From Glandiceps talaboti (lineage: Eukaryota; Hemichordata; Enteropneusta; Spengelidae), in assembly GCF_964340395.1 (NCBI RefSeq), contig NC_135558.1, forward strand, positions 22,567,564 to 22,631,563: DNA of 64,000 nucleotides, read 5' to 3'. The position numbers and the translations under genes were made by a program. The notes beneath the pieces were generated by a model, which ran no database searches, was not told the DNA's origin, and saw only the letters and a list, made by a program, of their open reading frames with translations. This document shows, piece after piece, positions 1-13,331 of this stretch. How positions within the stretch are numbered: position 1 is the first letter of the stretch; the number at the start of each line of letters is the position of its first letter.

Positions 1-1230
1 TTAGTTTCCAAAGAACCTTGATCACTCAAAGTCCAAAGAGAATGGATCAGTTAGTTTCCAAAGAACCTTGATCACTCAAAGTCCATAGAGAATGGATCAG
101 TTAGTTTCCAAAGAACCTTGATCACTCAAGGTTCATAGAGAATGGATCAGTTAGTTTCCAAAGAACCTTGATCACTCAAAGTCCATAGAGAATGGATCAG
201 TTAGTTTCCAAAGAACCTTGATCACTCAAAGTCCATAGAGAATGGATCAGTTAGTTTCCCAAGAACCTTGATCACTCAAGGTCCATAGAGAATGGATCAG
301 TTAGTTTCCAAAGAACCTTGATCACTCAAAGTCCAAAGAGAATGGATCAGTTAGTTTCCAAAGAACCTTGATCACTCAAAGTCCATAGAGAATGGATCAG
401 TTAGTTTCCAAAGAACCTTGATCACTCAAGGTCCAAAGAGAATGGATCAGTTAGTTTCCAAAGAACCTTGATCACTCAAAGTCCATAGAGAATGGATCAG
501 TTAGTTTCCCAAGAACCTTGATCACTCAAGGTCCATAGAGAATGGATCAGTTAGTTTCCAAAGAACCTTGATCACTCAAAGTCCAAAGAGAATGGATCAG
601 TTAGTTTCCAAAGAACCCTGATCACTCAAGGTCCATAGAGAATGGATCAGTTAGTTTCCAAAGAACCTTGATCACTCAAGGTCCATAGAGAATGGATCAG
701 TTAGTTTCCAAAGAACCTTGATCACTCAAAGTCCATAGAGAATGGATCAGTTAGTTTCCAAAGAACCTTGATCACTCAAGGTTCATAGAGAATGGATCAG
801 TTAGTTTCCAAAGAACCTTGATCACTCAAAGTTCATAGAGAATGGATCAGTTAGTTTCCAAAGAACCTTGATCACTCAAGTTAGTTTCCAAAGAACCTTG
901 ATCACTCAAGGTTCATAGAGAATGGATCAGTTAGTTTCCAAAGAACCTTGATCACTCAAGGTTCATAGAGAATGGATCAGTTAGTTTCCAAAGAACCTTG
1001 ATCACTCAAAGTCCATAGAGAATGGATCAGTTAGTTTCCAAAGAACCTTGATCACTCAAGGTTCATAGAGAATGGATCAGTTAGTTTCCAAAGAACCTTG
1101 ATCACTCAAGGTCCATAGAGAATAGATCAGTTAGTTTCCAAAGAACCTTGATCACTCAAAGTCCATAGAGAATGGATCAGTTAGTTTCCAAAGAACCTTG
1201 ATCACTCAAGGTCCATAGAGAATGGATCAA
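1..1230. repeat. 50-bp minisatellite
   Basis: Twenty-four head-to-tail copies of a 50-bp unit beginning TTAGTTTCCAAAGAACCTTG, plus one copy near 871-900 cut to 30 bp. Units differ mainly by a/g and a/t changes in the second half (CAAAGTCCAAAG, CAAGGTCCATAG, CAAGGTTCATAG). The array runs off the left edge, so its full size is unknown. No coding frame of interest was seen. Confidence 0.97.
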
Positions 1231-2554
1231 ATTGTCACATTCATTTCTAATTTACCATTCAAAGTAATTCTTTTTAATTTCCATTGATTGGAACCATCTA
1301 CAAAATATTCTTATTATATACAATTTTGATAAAGTTCCTGTCAAGCTGTTCATTGGGATTGTACCAAATTCGAGTGTATACCCGCCTTCGGTGGGAGTTA
1401 TTGCTATTATATTATATCAAAATATGTGTCTATTTCTTCTAAATGTGATTCTGTGGTTATTTATATGCCTGAAAAGGCGAATTCGCACGTATAGAAAAAG
1501 TTCGTCGGTAATAGATCGTCGGGAACGAGCATATTTTGATGAGTGGATACGTTCATGTAGCCCCCACACACACTGCATGAACCCAACCCATACACTGCAT
1601 TGCAATGCATTGCATTGCATTGATAAATTACTTTATTTACATCACATAATGCATAACGAAAACACGTTGAAAACTAGCAACAAAGAAAACGGGGCAAGAG
1701 GTCAAAGAAAGTAACAATTTTGTTTGGATATTTACATAAGAACAATACAATCTTGTACACTGCTAAAAATAGATGTCTCGGCGTTGAACCAGTTGAATCG
1801 GAGAAAGCGCTAGACAGTAAATCAGAGACGCGACGTTACACAGTCTACTTTAATTTAATGGTTAACAAATTGAACATTGACCGAACCTGAAAATGTATAG
1901 TTTTGAAATAATCCTGACGCACTTGACTGATGGTTAAAAGTTAAATTGGTGTTGCTTGATTCAACGCGTAACGAGAGTAGGACGCTGAGTGAGACGGCTC
2001 GTTGCATGGGAGAACTTGTACCTTATCAGCCATGGCCAGTGATGTTGAAGCCACTGATCGATCGTTGCTTTCGATCGCAAGGTCATCACTGGAAATATTT
2101 GGATTACTGTAACCCAAACTATTTAACAGGAAACCTGACACACCTTTACTCTGAGGAAGTGTTAACTTATTGGTATAAGAACGAACACATTCAGCTTGTA
2201 TGTACTATCCATATGCTAGTTTAGGGGCCCATTTTACCAGCCGTGGTAAAATGGGATTTTACCACAGTTATTATCCAATCAGAATGGCGCATAGTAGCAT
2301 GATTTAATATAATATTCTTTAGATGCCCAGTTAGAAAATTGTTTGAAAATATGACTTGTCATAGGTATGGTGTTTTATACTTTGAGTAAAAGTGCTGAAT
2401 TTAGATTGACTCTTTAAAATGATGCACAGTGTCTACAGTTCAAGTGTCTACTACCACACATTAAAGTATTACTATATGACCTGTTATTTGATGTTGCTAT
2501 AATTTACCTTGACCTTTTCAACATCAAATATCAAAATTGAATGATTTTTTTATT
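1231..2554. other. Non-coding stretch, no gene recognised
   Basis: AT-rich DNA, presumably intron or 5' flank of the collagen gene. It holds a short TGCATTGCA-type repeat near 1590-1625 and a perfect hairpin at 2228-2255. No Gly-X-Y exon or other domain is visible. Short open frames here lack ATG starts, splice context or recognisable motifs. Confidence 0.6.
2228..2255. repeat. Perfect 12-bp hairpin
   Basis: CCCATTTTACCA at 2228-2239 and its exact reverse complement at 2244-2255 enclose a 4-nt loop, GCCG. Such short palindromes often mark the end or core of a small inverted-repeat element, but no matching partner was found nearby. Confidence 0.8.
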
Positions 2555-3935
2555 AGCACAACTGAACTGAGGTTCAGTAGTGCTATATAGGGGTCGCCCG
2601 GCGTCTGTCTGTCTGTGTGTGTGTGTGTGGGTGTGTGGATGTGTGTGTGTGTGTAAACAACTTAAAGTCAAAAACTGCTGAACCGATTGCCATGATATTT
2701 GGTGGGTCCATTACCTTGCGTGTCTAGTTGGGAAATTGTTCAAATCAAAATGATCGCATCACAGGTGTGTGATTTGGGTCAAAAAATGTGATTTTTAATA
2801 AAAAAACTTAAACTCAGAAACTACTGGGCAGATTGATTCTTTAGGAAGTGTAAAGTAAGATTTGTTTATGACATGATGATTCCATCAGTGATATGCAAAT
2901 TAGGGCTAAAAATGTGTCTTTTTGGTTAAAAATCTATAATTCCAAAACTACTGAGCAGATTGGGCTGAAATTTGATGGGGATGCATCTAGGGATGTATGG
3001 ATGAAGATATATTAAGCATACAATAATTTCATGAGTGATATGCAAATTAGGTGTAAGAATGTTCATTTTTGGTCAAAAATTTATATCTCAAAAAGTACTT
3101 GGTCAATGAGTCTGAAACTTGGTGAGATGGTTCCGAAAGTGGTATTCTGCAGATTTTCTTCAATTTTTTTTGACAAAATTGACCCTAGCAACCATGACCA
3201 CACCCTTAGCAACAACCAAATGGTAGTATACTTTGGTCAAATAACAACATCATCTGGTAGGCAAGTGAGTAAACATTCAAAAAATGTATGCAAATACCCT
3301 AGCAACCATGACCACGCCCATAGCAACAGCCAAACGGTGGTGTATTTCACAAAGATAACAACAGGGTTTAATAGACAATTGAATAAACATTCAAAAAATG
3401 TATGTAAATTTGCATAGCAACAAGACCACACCCATAGCAACAGCCAAATAATCACGTGTATTGCAAAGATAACAACAGGAATAGAAAGACAAATGGATAA
3501 ACATTCAAAAAATTTATGCAAATACCTAGTAACCATGACCACGCCCATAGCAACAGCCAAACGGTGGTGTATTTCACAAAGATAACAATGGGGTTTAATA
3601 GACAATTGAATAAACATTCAAAAAATGTATGCAAATACCCTAGCAACAAGACCACGCCCATAGCAACAGCCAAATGATCACGTGTATTGCAAAGACAATA
3701 TCAGGAATTCATACATAAGTGAACAAAAACATACATAAATGTATGCAAATATATCTAACAACATGACCACACCCATAGCAACAGCCAAATGATAGCATTT
3801 ATCGTAAAGATAGCAACATGGTTGGATAGGCAACTAGATAGTTATTCAGCAAATGAACACCTATTGTTAGCATGGACTAGCATATGGATAAACATTTTTA
3901 AAAACTGTACAGTTGTGCTACAACGCCATTGGCGG
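2555..3935 (+). mobile_element. Dispersed repeat family A, copy 1
   Basis: About 1.4 kb. It opens with a hairpin (AGCACAACTGAAC pairing with GTTCAGTAGTGCT, one mismatch), then CTGT/TG microsatellite, then text repeated in the copies near 13.2, 20.3 and 49.2 kb (for example AACTTAAAGTCAAAAACTGC). The 3' half has several degenerate units of roughly 115 bp, each with GACCACGCCCATAGCAAC or a variant. It closes with CAGTTGTGCTA, the reverse complement of the opening TAGCACAACTG, followed by a conserved CCATTGGC tail. No protein is encoded, so it looks like a non-autonomous element. Class is uncertain: the inverted ends suggest a DNA element, the T-rich flank (A-rich on the other strand) could suggest retroposition. 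Confidence 0.75.
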
Positions 3936-3950
3936 TATTTTTTAAAGACT

Positions 3951-3987
3951 AAATCAGTAATATTACTTAATGTAATATTACTGATTT
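3951..3987. repeat. Perfect 15-bp inverted repeat
   Basis: AAATCAGTAATATTA (3951-3965) is matched by its exact reverse complement at 3973-3987 around a 7-nt loop. It lies directly beyond the 3' end of the family A copy. Confidence 0.8.
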
Positions 3988-4398
3988 AACTGATGTAACT
4001 GATTCTAAAAGATGATAACACAACATGACTCAGTATTTGTCGTGAATAGAGACCACATTATCAAGATTGACCCAAATAACCTGAGGGATGCTGCTTTCCC
4101 ATTAAGATCTATGGGAGCTTTCTCTTCAGTCACATCACTTTCTGATGTCATCATAATAAACAGTGTCATCTATCATAGAGTTAACAAGACTGACAGTTTG
4201 CAGTCGAAAGCTGTCGGCTAACAGTGACATCTATCAAAGAGTGAACAAGAGCGTAATTTAATTTAGCTTATCAAATTATGTGTGTGTATTATTGGTTAAA
4301 ATTTGAGTACCCATGAGACTACTGAATGATTATGAGAGTGTGTTATGTTTGTTGAGAAGTGAAGAAAGAGGTAATTAATACTTGTTAATGTTATGCAG

Positions 4399-4506
4399 GG
4401 TAAGAAGGGATCAATGGGCAGACGTGGAAAAACTGGTGTTAAGGGCATCCGAGGAAGTAGAGGCAAGAAAGGTGTAAAAGGACTGGCAGGACCTGCAGGA
4501 CCAACT
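4399..4506 (+). CDS. Collagen triple-helix exon, 108 bp, highly basic
   Basis: Twelve perfect Gly-X-Y triplets beginning [12 protein letters not shown] and ending GPAGPT, phase 0 at both ends, between acceptor TTATGCAG and donor GTAAGT. Exons of 54 or 108 bp are the family hallmark. There are eleven Lys/Arg and no acidic residues, so this 36-residue stretch carries a net charge near +11, which could suit binding to sulfated glycans (inference). Confidence 0.95.
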
Positions 4507-7500
4507 GTAAGTTATTGGCAAGCTAACACATATACATAAACTAAAAATTACATATGTCATGTGTCTCTTCCAAGACACATGGTAATAACCCTTTGTAGTA
4601 CACCCCTGATAATGCTGACAAGATGTCAGTGAATTTGACATTTGTTTCCAAGAGATTGTTTAACTCTGTGAATAGAAATTTTCTTTTAATTACAACATGT
4701 TGTATAATTAGCTATCACTGAATACAGAATAATGTGATGTAATTACAGTCACACTTCCATGGCATTTCTGATAGCCAGTTTTCTCAGGAGGCAGCACATT
4801 CAACCATATTCAGTCCAAGACACTGTTTAGTCAGTTATCTCATTATGATACCACATGCAACAACAACAGTGTTAGTCTATGTCGTAGTTTGCTGATAGCA
4901 TGTTTTCCGTAGTAATAGTTCTATCCTGACTACACATAGCATAGTAAATTGAAATGTGCCTCAGAAATAAATTGTAAACTTTTGATGTTACTTTGCTCAA
5001 GAAAATTCCAACTCATTCTCACTTAAAATCAAGAAAAGCAATTAGGGGTCATGGAACAAATATTTGAAATAGAAATTGGTTATCACAATAAGCCTTTTTT
5101 AGAACCCAATATGGCCACTGAAATCATAGGGCAATGACAGATTGTTGATATCCTTGAAAACAATACAATGGACCCCAAATGTATTTAAAGTATTTCAAAA
5201 ACATCAGAAGCAAGTTTCCATATTGCAAAGTTTGGAAAGATTCTAAGAACTGTGATACTTTCAGTGAAAATCATCCCTGAGGCACATTCTACCTGAAGTG
5301 ATTCATCCTAGTGATACTTTCAGCCCATCCATCCATTCACTCAATTTATAAGTTACATTATAATGTTAGGGATCATTTTTATAGTATGTATTGCATTCAC
5401 ATCACTGAAAAGTGATTATAGCTTCAATTACATTTCACAATATGATAACAAATGGTACAAATGAAAGATCGACTGTTTGGACTGTTCATCAGTGTGCCCT
5501 CTATTCAAAGCCCATTTGATGCACCACTGACACAGTGTTCATAAATGCAATGGACTGTTTGGACTGTTCATCAGTGTGCCCTCTATTCAAAGCCCATTTG
5601 ATGCACCACTGACACAGTGTTCATAAATGCAATGGACTGTTTGGACTGTTCATCAGTGTGCCCTCTATTCAAAGCCCATTTGATGCACCACTGACACAGT
5701 GTTCATAAATGCAATCGACTGTTTGGACTGTTCATCAGTGTGCCCTCTATTCAAAGCCCATTTGATGCACCACTGACACAGTGTTCATAAATGCAATGGA
5801 CTGTTTGGACTGTTCATCAGTGTGCCCTCTATTCAAAGCCCATTTGATGCACCACTGACACAGTGTTCATAAATGCAATGGATTGTTTGGACTGTTCATC
5901 AGTGTGCCCTCTATTCAAAGCCCATTTGATGCACCACTGACACAGTGTTCATAAATGCAATCGACTGTTTGGACTGTTCATCAGTGTGCCCTCTATACAA
6001 AGCCCATTTGATGCACCACTGACATAATCCATTTTGTGTTGTCATAATACTACACATATTTAGTCTATTAGATAATATGGCAATATCTTCTTTGACTATA
6101 CTCACATACAAACATTGACTATACTCACATACAAACATTGACTATACTCACATACAAACATTGACTATACTCACATACAAACATTGACTATACTCACATA
6201 CAAACATTGACTATACTCACATACAAACATTGACTATACTCACATACAAACATTGACAATACTCACATACAAACATTGACTATACTCACATACAAACATT
6301 GACTATACTCACATACAAACATTGACTATACTCACATACAAACATTGACTATACTCACATACAAACATTGACTATACTCACATACAAACATTGACAATAC
6401 TCACATACAAACATTGACTATACTCACATACAAACATTGACTATACTCACATACAAACATTGACTATACTCACATACAAACATTGACTATACTCACATAC
6501 AAACATTGACTATACTCACATACAAACATTGACTATACTCACATACAAACATTGACTATACTCACATACAAACATTGACTATACTCACATACAAACATTG
6601 ACTATACTCACATACAAACATTGACTATACTCACATACAAACATTGACAATACTCACATACAAACATTGACTATACTCACATACAAACATTGACTATACT
6701 CACATACAAACATTGACTATACTCACATACAAACACTGACTATACTCACATACAATTAAGCATTGACTATACTCACATACAAACATTGACTATACTCACA
6801 TACAGATCTTATAGGAATAATCTTTTAGGAATGCTTTAGGAACTTTCCGTAAGGGAATTGACTATACTCACATACAAACATTGACTATACTCGCATACAA
6901 ACATTGACTATACTCACATACAATCATTGACTATACTCACATACAAACATTGACTATACTCACATACAAACATTGACTATACTCACATACAAACATTGAC
7001 TATACTCACATACAAACATTGACTATACTCACATACAGATCTTATAGGAATAATCTTTTAGGAATGCTTTAGGAACTTTCCGTAAGGGAATTGACTATAC
7101 TCACATACAAACATTGACTATACTCGCATACAAACATCTTCTATACTCACATACAAACATTGACTATACTCACATACAAACATTGACTATACTCACATAC
7201 AAACATTGACTATACTCACATACAAACATTGACTATACTCACATACAAACATTGACTATACTCACATACAAACATTGACTATACTCGCATACAAACATCT
7301 TCTATACTCGCATACAAACATTGACTATACTCACATACAAACATTGACTATACTCACATACAAACATTGACTATACTCACATACAAACATTGACTATACT
7401 CACATACAAACATTGACTATACTCACATACAAACATTGACTATACTCGCATACAAACATCTTCTATACTCACATACAAACATTGACTATACTCACATACA

Positions 7501-10500
7501 AACATTGACTATACTCACATACAAACATTGACTATACTCACATACAAACATTGACTATACTCACATACAAACATTGACTATACTCACATACAAACATTGA
7601 CTATACTCGCATACAAACATTGACTATACTCACATACAAACATTGACTATACTCACATACAAACATTGACTATACTCACATACAAACATTGACTATACTC
7701 ACATACAAACATTGACTATACTCACATACAAACATTGACTATACTCACATACAATCATTGACTATACTCACATACAAACATTGACTATACTCACATACAA
7801 ACATTGACTATACTCACATACAAACATTGACTATACTCACATACAGATCTTATAGGAATAATCTTAAGGAATGCTTTAGGAACTTTCCGTGAGGGAATTG
7901 ACTATACTCACATACAAACATTGACAATACTCGCATACAAACATTGACTATACTCACATACAAACATTGACTATACTCACATACAAACATTGACTATACT
8001 CACATACAAACATTGACTATACTCACATACAAACATTGACTATACTCACATACAAACATTGACTATACTCACATACAATCATTGACTATACTCACATACA
8101 AACATTGACTATACTCACATACAAACATTGACTATACTCACATACAAACATTGACTATACTCACATGCAATCATTGACTATACTCGCATACAAACATTGA
8201 CTATACTCACATACAAACATTGACTATACTCACATACAAACATTGACTATACTCACATACAAACATTGACTATACTCACATGCAATCATTGACTATACTC
8301 ACATACAAACACTGACTATACTCACATACAAACATTGACTATACTCGCATACAAACATTGACTATACTCACATACAAACATTGACTATACTCACATACAA
8401 ACATTGACTATACTCGCATACAAACATTGACTATACTCACATACAAACATTGACTATACTCACATACAAACATTGACTATACTCACATACAAACATTGAC
8501 TATACTCACATACAAACATTGACTATACTCACATACAAACATTGACTATACTCACATACAATCATTGACTATACTCACATACAAACATTGACTATACTCA
8601 CATACAAACATTGACTATACTCACATACAAACATTGACTATACTCACATGCAATCATTGACTATACTCGCATACAAACATTGACTATACTCACATACAAA
8701 CATTGACTATACTCACATACAAACATTGACTATACTCACATACAAACATTGACTATACTCACATGCAATCATTGACTATACTCACATACAAACACTGACT
8801 ATACTCACATACAAACATTGACTATACTCGCATACAAACATTGACTATACTCACATACAAACATTGACTATACTCACATACAAACATTGACTATACTCAC
8901 ATACAAACATTGACTATACTCACATACAAACATTGACTATACTCGCATACAAACATTGATTACATAAACTTGAAAAACAGACTAAAGAGTAATCACCACG
9001 CCAGGATATACATGATAAGGCAATTTCATAAACTTGGGTTCCGGATCGATCAACAGTCATTTCATGATAGCCAAGAAACTCCAAATGTTACTTTGGTTCA
9101 CATTCATTGTCTTACCAGTGCCAGCACTAATGAATATATATAAGATGAACAATAAGATAATAAGCACTTAGGAGTCATGAATATTTATTGTTCATCCAAT
9201 ACATAATATATGTCTGACTCCCAAGAGGCAACACTGGATCACAGAACATTCACAGAACAATAAATTCCAAACAAGCTTAAATTTCGTGGTTCACAGAACA
9301 ATGATTTCGAAAAGAGATTAAATTTCATGGTTTTTTGGCAATCACACAACAATAATGAGATGTGAAATCATGATTAAGACCTGTCAGAACCTAAAGTTAT
9401 TGAAATTAGCTTTATTTCCTGGAGTGGTTTTCTACTGTAGTCTGTAACTATATATACAGTATCTACTGAGGCCTGTATAGAAAGAGCAAACTTGTACACA
9501 ACATATTTAATTTAATTTTATCATGTAAAAATTCTTGGTTATAACTCAATTTTACCAACTTTACCCCTCTGTTCTGTGGTCCTCAATTGCAAAAACACCC
9601 CAGAAGTCCTATGTTACTAAAAACTTATTTGAGAACAAGATCCAAAATATTGCTTATGTTATTAATTTTATCATATGGTTTGTGACTGCATTTCAATGGA
9701 GATAAGTTTTCAATTTAAGTAAAATATTAACTAAAGTCTTGTATTCTTTCCTTACTTTAGGGTTTACCTGGTGTTAGTGGTAGTGCAGGCAATGGTTCAT
9801 ATGTTATTGGTATACAAGGAAAACTGGGACCTCCGGTTGGTATTGTTTGCAGTAATTGTTGCATTAACGTTGAAAGAAATCATTACTGAATTATTAATCG
9901 TGTTTCAAAATATACATAATCTGCTACCATGTGAAATATTCAGACTTGAAATATGTAGGTTCAATGTTAGTGCAGGGGGAAACTGGAGTGTCTTGGGAAA
10001 ACCTTTGTACCTTTGTTGTTCAATAGAGTCAAAGTGAACAACCCTCTTCTTACTTACAGCGTTGTGAATTTAATAAAACCTACATGAGGGCTTGATGAAC
10101 CCCAACCACATTTAAGTGGCAAGTTGTTGAACCACATGACCACCGACAACCCCAAATGTTTACAGTATGACTTTATATGTGACATGTTTTAGTAATGTTC
10201 TCAGCTGTATAACATTGTATTGTTGATTGTCCTACACTTAATTTTGCTGAAAAGTTACAATTTGTTGGGATTTGTCATTTCCAGGGACCAAAAGGTGAAA
10301 AGGGCTATCCAGGCATGAAAGGAAGCATGCCAGGACCACCTGTAAGTATAGAACTATTATACCCCCTGTAAGTATAGAACTATTATACCACATGTAAGTA
10401 TAGAACTATTATACCACATGTAAGTATAGAACTATATACCACATGTAAGTATAGAACTATTATACCACCTGTAAGTATAGAACTATTATACCACATGTAA

Positions 10501-11837
10501 GTATAGAACTATTATACCCCCTGTAAGTATAGAACTATTATACCACATGTAAGTATAGAACTATTATACCACATGTAAGTATAGAACTATTATACCACAT
10601 GTAAGTATAGAACTATTATACCACATGTAAGTATAGAACTATTATACCACCTGTAAGTATAGAACTATTATACCACATGTAAGTATAGAACTATTATACC
10701 ACATGTAAGTATAGAACTATTATTATACCACCTGTAAGTATAGAACTATTATACCACATGTAAGCCAGGTTAAACATGCCTAAGTCATTTGTTTTGTGGC
10801 ACTCAAAAAACGAGTACAAAATTTCAAAATCGTCATACTCTTCCCAATTTTTTTTATAAAGTATGCTTGTGCAGGCCAGTAGATATTCCCCAATATTTTC
10901 TTCAATCAGTCAGAAAATAGTGTGGTGATTGCTTGTTTTCAACTCAAAGTAACAAGTTAGTTTACAACTGTACAAAATGTAGTGCCTTGCTAATGAACCA
11001 CCCTGTATGTTTCTGAAAATGAACACTCAAAGTCTACAGTCCAATAAAAACTGCATGACTTCCCATAGACTGTACCAAATGTAGTGCCTTGCTAATGAAC
11101 CACCCTGTATGCTTCTCAAAAATGAACACTCAAAGTCTACATAAATAAAACTGCAAGACTTCCCATAGACTGAACCATATTCTATTGTAAATATAATCAT
11201 ATCAACATCAATTGATTAATTAGTGTTATTATGTCAACACATTTTAGCTGATAGCTTGTTACCATGCTTACATCCACTTTATCTTCCCTCACAGGGAGAG
11301 CCAGGACCAGAAGGCCTTCCAGGTGTTTTCATAACTTATTACATTCAAAAAGTATGTATTCATTTCTTTAAAAATTATTTTCTCTGATCTTACTTATTGT
11401 TGGAATAAGTTTACCTCATCTCACTTGCAATTCAACCAGAAATAGAAAACACCTTATAACAAATTCATAAAATTAAATTTTACATTTAACTATCTTTTAT
11501 TGTTATATTACTAGATGGAGTAGATGGTTGTTTGATTGATTGATTAGGTTCACTCATTAAGTCATTTTTCAATAGATATAAGTTTGACAATAGAAATATG
11601 GGTTTGTATCATGGCATTTCACAGATGGAACATGATATCTTTTACACAACACACACACCCATGCACATGGACACACATGCACATGGACACACACACATAT
11701 GGACACACACACCTGGACACACATGGACACACATACGCACATGGACACACACATATGGACACATGCACATATGGACACACACACATATGGACACACATGG
11801 ACATGGATATCACACACACGGACACACATGCACATGG

Positions 11838-11880
<43 letters not shown>

Positions 11881-13299
11881 GATGCACACCCACACATGGA
11901 CACACACACCCACACATGGACACACACACACACACACACATGGAAACACATACACACACTTGGATGCACACCCACACATGGACACACACACACACACATG
12001 GACACATGCACATCACACGTGAACACACACACATGGGCACACATACACACATGGACACACACATAATGGACACAGACACCTACATGGACACCGGCAACTT
12101 TAATAAACAATTACAGTGAGAGTCTGAGGCAGACAAGGAATCATGTTATCTATCAGTAGAAAAGTAAACAACTGAGAAGTCATTAAAATCATCAAGTCAA
12201 TATGTAATTATTTCAGCAAAAGAATATTACACTGTTAAAAAGGCAGGATTTAAAATGTGTATATCTTTATAATGTTAAAACATCGTGTCCCAGGAGTGTC
12301 ACACCACACCAACACTACTTCTACTCTGTGCGTTACATTTTGACAGATTGGTACAAATCGACTTATTACATGGAACCTACGCTATCCTGAAGGTTCCTCA
12401 ATACGAAGCTCTAGTCTCATAGAGGTAAGTGTGTTGGACTATGGCAATGTAACCAGGATTCTAAGAGTAATTCTTAAGTCAACAGGCTTATCAAAAGAAC
12501 AAAGTCTTTATCATTTCATTGCCAGGTATATTTGATTTAATGTACAATGTATATGGGTGGTTTATTGTAGTCAAATACTTAATGTAGAATGACAAGAAAA
12601 ATACTATTTACAAATCTGTTACTGTTTCACAAAACATGAATGAAAGCAAGTCAGTCTCTCACTTCATGAAACATTTTGATTTCATTCAGAATATATCCAC
12701 TGAAACATTCGTCACTGTTTGGCATTCCTATTAACTGTCAGCTAAATACAAAGAATGTACTCAACAATGAATGTTTCAGTTTATTCCTATCCATAGTACA
12801 AATAAAACAAAGCCTATTGACTTAAGAAAGATATATATAATACTCATAGATTGAGTATTATCTGTTAATAGGATTGTTATCATTAATTTTGTATTCATTT
12901 TCAGTCTCATATCTCACCAAGAATTGATACCATATCTAAAACATTTGACATTCCTACCAATATCAAACTCATTGCCACTAATTTAACATCATTAATAGAC
13001 GCAATACAATAGTGGTGTTGAAAGATCTTTTACATTGTGAGGGTACCTACTGACTGTAACAAAACATTCACTTTAACCCTAATACATCATTGAAAAGTTT
13101 TCACGAATTTTATTAACTAAAAGCACTTACCTTTAGAAGGACAATTACACATTTTAAAAGAATTTTGTGCTCTTGATGACAGATAGAATACAATATATGA
13201 TGTTCCTGTACATGGGTTTTGGTTTTTTTTTAGTACAACTGAAGTGATATAAGGTTCAGTAGTGTTATAGGCATGGTGCAGTGTCCGTCTGTCTGTCTG

Positions 13300-13331
<32 letters not shown>

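Larger units (their letters stand above)
4507..9760 (+). other. Collagen intron, 5.25 kb, mostly tandem repeats
   Basis: The first part (4507-5465) is AT-rich and featureless. Then come the 82-bp array and the 23-bp array. The last part (8960-9760) is unique AT-rich sequence leading to acceptor CTTACTTTAG. No further Gly-X-Y exon was seen on reading. Confidence 0.8.

Noticed and set aside
1941-2224. Two overlapping open frames near 2 kb
   Set aside because: No ATG in a sound context, no recognisable domain, no splice sites, and both strands are open over the same bases.
3180-3780. RFX/X-box-like reading of the GTTGCTATGG motifs in family A units
   Set aside because: Only a half-site resemblance repeated because the units are copies of each other; no independent sign of regulatory use.
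11569-12119. His/Thr-rich and Cys/Val-rich open frames
   Set aside because: They translate a CA-rich minisatellite inside a collagen intron, open in several frames at once.
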